NCBI GenBank assembly: GCA_030372945.1
Contig: JAUCQD010000139.1
Coordinates: 1 to 32,664, forward strand
Direction of reading: 5' to 3'
Length of the DNA stretch: 32,664 nucleotides
Source: Methanothrix sp.
GTDB taxonomy: Archaea > Halobacteriota > Methanosarcinia > Methanotrichales > Methanotrichaceae
Below are positions 25,563 to 32,664 of this stretch, in pieces (positions within the stretch are counted from its first letter, which is position 1; the number at the start of each line of letters is the position of its first letter). Position numbers and translations under genes: made by a program. The notes beneath the pieces were generated by a model. It did not search any database. It saw only the letters and a list, made by a program, of their open reading frames with translations, and was not told the origin of the DNA.

Positions 25563-26723
25563 ATGATGCGTCAGAAAAGGCCTTTTCATGTCATGATCAT
25601 TCCGACGTTGGGCTGTCCCTCCAAATGCGCTTACTGCTGGAGCTCAGAGGTCGGATCTCCCGTAATGAGCATTGAGACTGTTAAAGATATTGTGGAGTGG
25701 CTCAGTGTTTTTCGGAATGATCCTGTCACATTCACATTCCATGGAGGCGAGCCGCTTCTTGCCGGAGCGGATTTCTATCGTATTGCTCTGCCTCTGCTGT
25801 CGGATCTGAAGCATCTTAGCCCGAACTTCGCCTTGCAGACCAACCTCTGGATGCTCACTCATGAGCTAGCCGAGGTTCTTGCCAAGTATCAGATTCCCAT
25901 CGGCTCCAGCCTGGACGGGCCGATGGAGATAAATGACCTCCAAAGGTCGGAGGGGTACTACGAGAGGACGATGCGGGGCTATGAGATCGCCAAAGAGCAC
26001 GGATTGCAGGTACAGTTTATATGCACATTTACATCGTATTCGGTCAAATTCAAAGAGGACATATTCAATTATTTCCTGGAGAACGGCTTGACATTGAAGC
26101 TGCACCCCGCGCTCCCGTCCTTGCGCAGCGACCAACCAGAAAAGTGGGCGCTTTTGCCAGAGGAATTTGGGGACCTGCTGGTCTATCTCATGGATAAGTA
26201 CCTGGAGAACATGGATCAGATCGAGGTCAGAAACATCAACGACTATTGCAGATGCGTCTTTACTGGCAGGGGAACCGTCTGCACCTTTGTCGACTGCATG
26301 GAGAATACCTTCGCAGTGGGACCTGATGGCAGAATCTATCCTTGCTATCGTTTTGTCGGCATGCCGCAGTATGTGATGGGAGATGTCCGGGACAGGCCAA
26401 GTCAGGCAGACCTGGCTGGATCAGAAGCCGGGATGCGCATGCTCCGGTTTAAGGATTACGTGGACAAGAACTGCAAGAGCTGCAGACACATCCGCTACTG
26501 CCGAGGAGGCTGTCCATACAACGCAATGGTCCCTGCGAGCGGAGAAATTAAAGGCGTCGACCCGCACTGTGTTGCCTACAAGAAGATATTCGATGAGATC
26601 TCCAACAGGTTCAACAGGGAGATGATGGGCTCCCTAGGAATGGAGATGGGGCTCAACAGCAGCTCCGAGATGGCCAGGAAGCCTGGGATCATGGCCCTGA
26701 TGCGAAAGCTGGCATCAAATTAA
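25563..26723 (+). CDS. Radical SAM/SPASM-domain protein, putative peptide/protein maturase
   Basis: 386 aa; IPTLGCPSKCAYCW (CxxxCxxC) and C-terminal SPASM cysteines (CFTG..CTFVDCMENTFAVGPDGRIYPCYRF...CKSCRHIRYCRGGCPYN...C). Confidence 0.88.
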   Translation: MMRQKRPFHVMIIPTLGCPSKCAYCWSSEVGSPVMSIETVKDIVEWLSVFRNDPVTFTFHGGEPLLAGADFYRIALPLLSDLKHLSPNFALQTNLWMLTHELAEVLAKYQIPIGSSLDGPMEINDLQRSEGYYERTMRGYEIAKEHGLQVQFICTFTSYSVKFKEDIFNYFLENGLTLKLHPALPSLRSDQPEKWALLPEEFGDLLVYLMDKYLENMDQIEVRNINDYCRCVFTGRGTVCTFVDCMENTFAVGPDGRIYPCYRFVGMPQYVMGDVRDRPSQADLAGSEAGMRMLRFKDYVDKNCKSCRHIRYCRGGCPYNAMVPASGEIKGVDPHCVAYKKIFDEISNRFNREMMGSLGMEMGLNSSSEMARKPGIMALMRKLASN

Positions 26724-26729
26724 GGAACA

Positions 26730-27350
26730 TCACGGACAGGGCAAGGTCAAGACGGAGCTGTTGCCCACGATGGTCTCGGATCTTATCTGCGCGTATCCAA
26801 CGTAAGTTCCGTGCATCATATAGGATGGCACTGTGTCAGCGTTCTTTTGCACACGTGTGCCGATCTTGGCAGTCCCCTGAATCTCTGAGCTGATCTGGTA
26901 GACAGACATGTTATCGTTCTGGTAGATGGTTGTGTCCTTGATGAGATCTTTGTCGATGTAATAGGTCTCTGAATAGACTGATCCGACCTGGTAGTTCTTG
27001 GCGCAGAGGGCATTTTTGAGGTCGCCTTGCGTAAGAGGAGGCGAATACGGCTTGTAATCATAGTCGGCCGAGATGGTCAGGGATGCTTCGTCCATATTCG
27101 AGTCTCTGTAGACTTCGGAGTCGATGGTCCTTGTAGCCATTCCGCTCCCTCTGGTTCCAAGGATGATCTTCTGGCCACTGAAACCTGACTGGGTCTGGAG
27201 GATCCTGGACTCATCCATGTAGCCATTGACGAAAACCCAGGAATGCTCAGTGAAGTTCTGTGCAAGGGTGTCCTCTGCTACAGTGGCCATCATGTTGGTC
27301 GTGAGACTTAAGGCGAATAGCAGCATCAATGAAAGTGTCCATCTCATCAT
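26730..27350 (-). CDS. Secreted hypothetical protein
   Basis: Signal peptide MMRWTLSLMLLFALSLTTNMMATVAED; beta-rich, N-glycosylation sequons. Start moved to 27350 because the ORF's upstream 27 aa precede the signal peptide. Confidence 0.65.
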   Translation of the reverse strand: MMRWTLSLMLLFALSLTTNMMATVAEDTLAQNFTEHSWVFVNGYMDESRILQTQSGFSGQKIILGTRGSGMATRTIDSEVYRDSNMDEASLTISADYDYKPYSPPLTQGDLKNALCAKNYQVGSVYSETYYIDKDLIKDTTIYQNDNMSVYQISSEIQGTAKIGTRVQKNADTVPSYMMHGTYVGYAQIRSETIVGNSSVLTLPCP

Positions 27351-27431
27351 GACGCCTCTAAGAGCGTAGACAACCAAATTGAGATATAAACCTGATCCTG
27401 TGAATGAAAGCTTGCATCTTCTCGCCACCAT

Positions 27432-27867
27432 CTAGAAAGAGCTAAGGGCAGGCCCTATGGAGTAATACGTCTCAGCAGGATACCCATAGATCATCCCATA
27501 GGCATTTGGTCGTGGTTGAGTTTCATAAAATGTCCTTGGCGTCTGGTTCCAGCTTGCATCGATTGAGTGCACAGGAGTGAAGCTTGCTGATGCTGTAAGG
27601 CTGCGCAAGCTCAGGTTCAGTGATATTTTTAAGCATCAAAGATTCATTCTCTCCGAATATGCTCTCGATCCAGGCATTGTATTTCAAAACTGCCTGGTTA
27701 TACGAGGCAATATCTCCTCCTCGGGCCTGATCGTACATTTGGGCCATGGACCAACCCTGTTTGAGGCCGTCCAGGACGCCCCTTTGATACTCAGTCAGAG
27801 CCAGGGAGGGTACCGTCAGCCCAATCACGATCAGAACTAGCGCAATTCTCCTCATATTGCATTCCAC
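27432..27867 (-). pseudogene. Secreted small hypothetical protein gene with apparent +1 frameshift at an A5 run
   Basis: ORF 27523-27867 (signal peptide MRRIALVLIVIGLTVPSLAL). Dropping one A of the run at 27626-27630 opens a further 64 codons ending ...NAYGMIYGYPAETYYSIGPALSSF at the stop 27434-27432. Confidence 0.55.
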
Positions 27868-27956
27868 CCAGACAACAGATCATAATGAAGGTCAAAGACA
27901 AAAGGATTTGGGTTGCAACGCTGGAGTGCATTCGATGCGAACAGCAACTGGAGGAA

Positions 27957-28016
27957 GGGCAAAGTCGATGATGAAGCACAGGGTATTTAGGACCGATGTT
28001 GTCTCGACCTTTGCCC
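27957..28016 (-). promoter_or_regulatory. Hairpin in probable leader of the minus-strand secreted protein gene
   Basis: GGGCAAAGTCGA (27957-27968) pairs with TCGACCTTTGCCC (28004-28016) with one bulge; minus-strand TATA-like GTTTATATC (28046-28038) is about 25 nt upstream. Confidence 0.4.
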
Positions 28017-28103
28017 GATTTTGGATCGGCGTTCGACGATATAAACATGTGGTACATCTCGACCGAATGGCTATTCTGCGAGGAGATTCATTCGAGACGA
28101 AAT

Positions 28104-28195
28104 CCTTAAATACGACCATTGACGTATGATGTGCTTGGCAAAAGTCGACTTACTCTTTTCTCCCTCCTACATCCAAGACTTTTGCCTCCCTCCTA
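28104..28195 (+). ncRNA. Candidate small RNA or structured leader (promoter, 10-bp hairpin, two CTCCCTCCTA motifs)
   Basis: TATA-like CCTTAAATAC at 28104-28113; perfect stem GGCAAAAGTC (28137-28146)/GACTTTTGCC (28177-28186); CTCCCTCCTA at 28160-28169 and 28186-28195. Confidence 0.3.
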
Positions 28196-28252
28196 ATTAT
28201 ATCGCAAGCCTTAATAGGACATGCATCACTTGAATTTCAAGGTTTTAGAAGC

Positions 28253-28933
28253 ATGAGATTCGCAACGCAGATTTTATGGTCATCGATCATACTCGTTTTG
28301 TTCGTCATCGATGCTCGCTCATTCTATGATACTACAGGCAAATCTGTGGACCAACTCATAAATGAAAGCATTGGAAGTTACGCCCATAACAGCGGCTTTC
28401 CCGAGAATCCCCGCGAATCCAGAGAGCTCTGGAGCAGGGAGACGGGAGTCAATTTTACAATGCCTGGGACTCAATCAGGAAACGTTACGAGCGCCATAAA
28501 ATCAAGCGACGCAATTGCCACTGATGCTGTCCAGTATCAGTCTGCGAGCAAAATGAGCGCGACCCAAACGAGCACAAGTGAAACAGAATCTGCAGAGGAA
28601 TCAACCACATCCTCGGCGACAAATTTAGCTGGAAACTGGTCGTTTGAGCTCAGAGACAGTAAAACAAGAGAGATGTCCCTGACCTTATTCCAGTCGGAAG
28701 ATGCGATCTTCGGAACGGGTAGCATGAATGATGGCGGTGATACTCTGGAGGTCTCCGCTTCTGGCTCTGTTGAGAAGGATAGATTGAACCTGGACATCAC
28801 CACATCGGAGATCGTAAGCCTCTACAGGCTTGTTCTGACGACAAACGGCGACTCAGTGTCTGGAAATTACAGAGCGTTCTCGGCTAGCAAAGAGCCCTGG
28901 ACTGGAATCGCCAATGGCATACGAAAGAAATGA
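28253..28933 (+). CDS. Secreted hypothetical protein with Ser/Thr-rich linker and C-terminal beta-barrel-like domain
   Basis: 226 aa; N-terminal signal segment, linker SKMSATQTSTSETESAEESTTSSATN, then GNWSFELRDSKTREMSLTLFQSEDAIFGTGSM... Confidence 0.7.
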   Translation: MRFATQILWSSIILVLFVIDARSFYDTTGKSVDQLINESIGSYAHNSGFPENPRESRELWSRETGVNFTMPGTQSGNVTSAIKSSDAIATDAVQYQSASKMSATQTSTSETESAEESTTSSATNLAGNWSFELRDSKTREMSLTLFQSEDAIFGTGSMNDGGDTLEVSASGSVEKDRLNLDITTSEIVSLYRLVLTTNGDSVSGNYRAFSASKEPWTGIANGIRKK

Positions 28934-28980
28934 CTTTCTTCCAGTCAAAGTTATAAACCAGAAATGCCTGAGGATCGACC

Positions 28981-29073
28981 ATGGACATCGCAACCATAAT
29001 ATTCTACATCATATTGTTCCTTATAGCCTTCATGATCGCACGGATCATAATGAAGATCATGCGCGGCTACTAG
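28981..29073 (+). CDS. Putative 30-aa single-pass membrane micropeptide
   Basis: ATG...TAG reads MDIATIIFYIILFLIAFMIARIIMKIMRGY; TATA-like TTATAAACC about 27 nt upstream and TGAGG 7 nt upstream of the ATG. Confidence 0.5.
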   Translation: MDIATIIFYIILFLIAFMIARIIMKIMRGY

Positions 29074-29130
29074 ACAAGGATTTCTTGCGAGGCGACAGGC
29101 TTAATATTTGTGCATTCAAACTCACAAGCC

Positions 29131-30399
29131 ATGTTTCCTCAAGTCCTTGCTACTGTTGGGGGCTCAGGAACACGGCTTTATCCCCTAACCCTGGATCAGC
29201 CCAAGCCCCTGGTAGAAATATGCGACACGGCGATCATTGCCAATCTCTTTCGAGTTCTGGCAAGTCAAGGTTGTCGCAGGTTCGTTCTGGGCAGCAAGGG
29301 CGCGAGCAATACCCTCAACCTCAGCAATTACTTCAAGGCTGGCGAGGGCTTCTTCAAGCGCCTGGGCATCACCGACCACCAGGACTTCAGCTATCAGCCG
29401 CTCTACAACGACACAGGTAGCGCAGATTCTATGCGTTATTGTATCAATTACTTCGACATCAAGGACGATCTGCTGGTGGTCTCGGGCGATAACCTCATCG
29501 ATATCGATCTTAAGGACTTCGTCGAGTTCCACCACAAGCACAAGCCAGTCCTCACAGTGGCCCTGAAGGAGCTGGGTCCCGAGGAGAACGTCTCACAGTA
29601 CGGTGTGGCCAGGTTAGACGATGAGATGCGCATTAAGGGATTTGTGGAAAAGCCAAAGATTGGGAGCGAGCCCAGCAGGATGATAAACACTGCTTTTTAT
29701 CTATTCTCTCCCGAGATTCGCGACGTTCTGCAGAGGATGGGCGATCGAGCCCGCGACATCGGCGGAGATCTTATACCTTATCTGACCGAGAACGGCTATC
29801 CCGTCTACGGCTACCCCATCTCTGGCTACTGGATCGATATTGGAACGCCAGAGAGACTGCACCAGGCGGCCATGGACTGCCTCTGTGGACGTGTTCGGCA
29901 TTTCGATCGCAAGTATCATTATCGTCCCAACCAGTGGATCCATCCCTCAACTCTTAGTAAGATCGAGAGATATCTGGACTCTGGAGATATCGAGCTGGTG
30001 GGGAATGTGTCCATCGGCAGAAACTGCCACATTGAGAAGGGCGTTGTCATCGGGAACTCTCATATCGGCCACACCAGCCTCATCGAGAGAGATGTGGAGA
30101 TTCGCGAGAGCATGATCATGAGCTTTGCCAATATCCAGCACATGACCTCAATTTATCGCACCATCGTGGGGCGACACACAACCATCGAAGAGCATAGCGT
30201 TTTGGGCGGAAATGGGGCAAATGGTGAAGGCCATGTAGCAGTCATTGGCGAGAACGTCACACTGCCTGCCGAATCTGTGGTAGCATCTGGGACCAGGGTT
30301 GCGCCGCTCAAGTACAGCCATAGCATCCTGGCCACAGGCAGGTTCATGGAACTGGGAATAGATGAAAGGAATATTTATTTCACAGAAAAGATTCATTGA
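29131..30399 (+). CDS. Sugar-1-phosphate nucleotidyltransferase with C-terminal beta-helix (NDP-sugar pyrophosphorylase)
   Basis: LATVGGSGTRLYPLTLDQPKPLVEI, VVSGDNLIDIDL, SGYWIDIGTPERL, C-terminal hexapeptide repeats. ATG at 29131 sits about 25 nt after a TTAATATTT box (leaderless-type); ORF track starts at 29110 (GTG). Confidence 0.88.
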   Translation: MFPQVLATVGGSGTRLYPLTLDQPKPLVEICDTAIIANLFRVLASQGCRRFVLGSKGASNTLNLSNYFKAGEGFFKRLGITDHQDFSYQPLYNDTGSADSMRYCINYFDIKDDLLVVSGDNLIDIDLKDFVEFHHKHKPVLTVALKELGPEENVSQYGVARLDDEMRIKGFVEKPKIGSEPSRMINTAFYLFSPEIRDVLQRMGDRARDIGGDLIPYLTENGYPVYGYPISGYWIDIGTPERLHQAAMDCLCGRVRHFDRKYHYRPNQWIHPSTLSKIERYLDSGDIELVGNVSIGRNCHIEKGVVIGNSHIGHTSLIERDVEIRESMIMSFANIQHMTSIYRTIVGRHTTIEEHSVLGGNGANGEGHVAVIGENVTLPAESVVASGTRVAPLKYSHSILATGRFMELGIDERNIYFTEKIH

Positions 30400-30403
30400 A
30401 GCG

Positions 30404-30640
30404 CTAGTAGTAGCGCTCCCACACGTTATCTGTCTTTTGGATCTTATATTTTCGGCCGTTCTCAAGCAAATATCTGTCCAGGTCCTGCGCATCCTGGAAA
30501 AAGCGCCTATCTCGGAGGTTATTGTAGATGTCCTCTGTGGTGAAGCCCATCAGCTCACCTTTGCCGTAAACGATCCTCTCGATGGTATAGTAGATATCAT
30601 CGAACTTCCTCAGGGGATAGGTCCACTCTGCGAACTGCAT
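30404..30640 (-). CDS. Small conserved-looking hypothetical protein
   Basis: 78 aa, aromatic-rich, no antisense competitor of quality; ends 4 nt from the convergent nucleotidyltransferase. Confidence 0.55.
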   Translation of the reverse strand: MQFAEWTYPLRKFDDIYYTIERIVYGKGELMGFTTEDIYNNLRDRRFFQDAQDLDRYLLENGRKYKIQKTDNVWERYY

Positions 30641-30721
30641 TCATGCAACCTCCTTATGAGGCATTAGGAGTTTTAAGCGAATAAGAACCTTTCGTTTTCA
30701 CCATGAGTTCTTCATCAGGGG

Positions 30722-31309
30722 ATGGTTCATAAACATGAAGGAAAATCAAATCGATTTGGTAGCATGAACCTATCTAAAATCGAGGATATAACATCCCTTC
30801 ACAGGAAAATCTGCTCTTGCAAGCTGTGCGATCTATCTTCAGGTCGCACCAAGGCAGTGCCTGGAGAGGGGCCTTGTCCTGCAAAGATCATGCTGATAGG
30901 AGAGGCTCCAGGCAGAGAGGAGGACCTCACTGGGAGGCCATTCGTTGGCCGAGCCGGGAGGTTGCTGGATCGCGCTCTATTCGATGCGGGCTTGCGCAGA
31001 TCAGAGGTGTTCATAACCAGCGTTGTGAAATGCCGCCCGCCAAAGAACAGAAAGCCCAAGCACAGCGAGATTGCGGCCTGCCATCCTTACTTGGAGGCTC
31101 AGATGAAGATGCTCAATCCAGAGGTTGTATGCTTGATGGGAAACGTGGCAGCTCAAGCAATCCTCGGGATGCAGGGAATTGCAGCTTTGCGTGGCAGGAT
31201 CCTGCATGATCGCTGCCTTGTGACTTATCATCCTGCAGCAGTTCTGCGCAATAAGAATCTCATGGATGATTTTGTCTCTGACCTCAAGAAGGCCAGCGGG
31301 CCATACTAA
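30722..31309 (+). CDS. Uracil-DNA glycosylase, family 4 type (4Fe-4S)
   Basis: 195 aa; CSCKLCDL, VPGEGPCPAKIMLIGEAPGREEDLTGRPFVGRAGRLLD, VVKCRPPKNRKP, TYHPAAVLRN. ATG at 30764 (MNLSKIED) is an alternative start. Confidence 0.92.
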   Translation: MVHKHEGKSNRFGSMNLSKIEDITSLHRKICSCKLCDLSSGRTKAVPGEGPCPAKIMLIGEAPGREEDLTGRPFVGRAGRLLDRALFDAGLRRSEVFITSVVKCRPPKNRKPKHSEIAACHPYLEAQMKMLNPEVVCLMGNVAAQAILGMQGIAALRGRILHDRCLVTYHPAAVLRNKNLMDDFVSDLKKASGPY

Positions 31310-31312
31310 AAG

Positions 31313-31825
31313 GTGTGTGTCTTGTTCTGCCTCACATATGATATCTGGAATGAGATCGTTGATGATGTGGTTGGTGCCTACGTAGATCTCTTCGAGGCCA
31401 TGCACCGCGCTTCAGAGCAGCTTCAGCTCTCAAAGCCCCTGATAGACGATCTGAAGAGCAGGGGCATGAAGGAAATTGGAACCGGCCCCGAAAGTCTCCT
31501 TCTGAAGATAGATCTCTTAGAGGACAAGATAGGAGGTTTCAGGATATACCTTCTGGCTGCAGAGGATGTCGAGGTCTTCGAGGAGCTCAAGGCGGAGGTA
31601 GCGTCGGATCATGGCTTCTGTATTGAGGAGATAGAGGGCTTTGAGCTAGAACATGGCCTGGATATGGACGAGGAGATCTTCGAAGAGATGAAAGAGAGTT
31701 ATGGGGTCGATGTCGAGATCGACGAGGACAAGCTCCTCTTCTCTCTGGTGGTATTCGACAGCCAAGATATTGATGACAGCCGGAAGATCGATGACGCATG
31801 GGAAGACAATGCCCAAGCAAATTAA
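31313..31825 (+). CDS. Acidic conserved-looking archaeal hypothetical protein
   Basis: 170 aa, very Glu/Asp-rich, tight downstream linkage to the UDG gene. Confidence 0.6.
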   Translation: MCVLFCLTYDIWNEIVDDVVGAYVDLFEAMHRASEQLQLSKPLIDDLKSRGMKEIGTGPESLLLKIDLLEDKIGGFRIYLLAAEDVEVFEELKAEVASDHGFCIEEIEGFELEHGLDMDEEIFEEMKESYGVDVEIDEDKLLFSLVVFDSQDIDDSRKIDDAWEDNAQAN

Positions 31826-32295
31826 TCGAAGTCAGAGCACCGCCCTTCACGGAACTTGTAGATGAGATAATCCTCGAAGACGCGCTCCACGCCATCCATT
31901 GCCAGGAACTCGCCTCTGTCCACCTCAGCTGCTGAGGCATCGATAAGGCTCTGAAGGTCTCCGCACTTTTTGACTATGAACAGAAGGGCTTCGTTTAAGA
32001 TCTCAGTGGATATATCCTCGCTGAGTATCTCACAGAGCCTCTCCACAAGCTGTGCATCGCTGGCATCCAGATGAGCCTTTGAGCCTATGAAGGCAGAATC
32101 AAGATCTCCTAGGTTGTGCTCGAAATAGCTGCGAATTCCGGCGTTTACCTCCTCTTTTGTGCCCACCAGGTAGAGGACCTTTCTCGCCTGCATGGTCGTG
32201 ATATCGTTTATGCGAGCAGAGCATACGGTTATCTCCTTGGGATCGACCTTCAGATAATCAGCAAGGGCCCGCTTGCGCTGCTCTATATTTACCAT
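31822..32295 (-). CDS. Hypothetical protein co-oriented with dodecin
   Basis: 157 aa MVNIEQRKRALADYLKVDPKEITVCSARIND...; directly abuts the dodecin stop codon. Confidence 0.65.
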   Translation of the reverse strand: MVNIEQRKRALADYLKVDPKEITVCSARINDITTMQARKVLYLVGTKEEVNAGIRSYFEHNLGDLDSAFIGSKAHLDASDAQLVERLCEILSEDISTEILNEALLFIVKKCGDLQSLIDASAAEVDRGEFLAMDGVERVFEDYLIYKFREGRCSDFD

Positions 32296-32538
32296 TTAGA
32301 GGGTCTCCGGCTCTATCTCGTGCTTGAAGGATACGCGGACCTTTGCGCGGTACTCCACGATCCTGCCGTCGGCCAGCTTCGTGTCCAGATCAACGACCTC
32401 AGCGATGCGAAGGTTTGTCAGTCTGTCAGATGCCATGTCCACTGCTCCTTTGACTGCCTCCTCCCAGCCAATGGGAGATGAACCAACCAACTCGATGGTT
32501 TTGTATACGCTCCCACCCACTTCGCGTTGCATAATCAT
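32296..32538 (-). CDS. Dodecin family flavin-binding protein
   Basis: 80 aa; VYKTIELVGSSPIGWEEAVKGAVDMASDRLTNLRIAEVVDLDTKLADGRIVEYRAKVRVSFK matches the dodecin fold signature, including the Trp. Confidence 0.88.
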   Translation of the reverse strand: MIMQREVGGSVYKTIELVGSSPIGWEEAVKGAVDMASDRLTNLRIAEVVDLDTKLADGRIVEYRAKVRVSFKHEIEPETL

Positions 32539-32664
32539 AATAACGATCTCATCCTAGATATCTTTTATCTCACCGTGGAAAGGCGAAGGACCCCGTGGCC
32601 GTCGGGGCCTGAGATGAAGCCACCAAGAAGATCCTGCAAGAGCAATCCTCAGCAAGAGGTGAGG

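Noticed and set aside
27885-27971. 28-aa CxxC micro-ORF MKVKDKRIWVATLECIRCEQQLEEGQSR as a radical-SAM precursor peptide
   Set aside because: No ribosome-binding site, distant from and not co-transcribed with the SPASM gene, and overlaps a hairpin arm.
27857-28129. Overlapping small ORFs (90 aa plus, 75 aa minus) in the secreted-protein intergenic
   Set aside because: They overlap each other and the hairpins, with no protein-like features; structured intergenic is a better explanation.
1-32664. CRISPR arrays, tRNA/rRNA genes, transposases, integrases
   Set aside because: None recognised on reading both strands; no regularly spaced repeats or cloverleaf seen.

Overview
The window is 32.7 kb of methanogen chromosome. 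An A-type ATP synthase operon, Mmp10, FBP aldolase/phosphatase and type III-like RuBisCO together suggest a Methanothrix/Methanosarcinales-like archaeon; this is inferred from gene content, with no database search. Contents in order: start of the A-type ATP synthase operon on the minus strand (H, I, K, first codons of E); a RuBisCO large subunit (minus); a divergent, AT-rich gene for an N-terminal HD phosphohydrolase fused to a C-terminal eIF2B/ribose-1,5-bisphosphate-isomerase-like domain; FBP aldolase/phosphatase; a four-cluster ferredoxin plus an AOR-family oxidoreductase; a six- to seven-gene overlapping operon that looks like UDP-2,3-diacetamido-hexuronate (Wbp-like) synthesis plus a glycosyltransferase; an orphan solute-binding protein; smc-scpA; a CaCA antiporter; mmp10 followed by a SPASM radical-SAM gene; a cluster of secreted small proteins, one apparently frameshifted at an A5 run, with structured intergenic DNA and an unannotated 30-aa membrane micropeptide; a second sugar nucleotidyltransferase; a family-4-type uracil-DNA glycosylase; and a dodecin. 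The best candidate for a novel system is the HD-IF2B fusion next to RuBisCO. Its IF2B domain lacks the isomerase Cys and Asp, so a ligand-sensing or effector role is more likely than plain isomerase activity. No CRISPR array, tRNA, rRNA or transposase was recognised.
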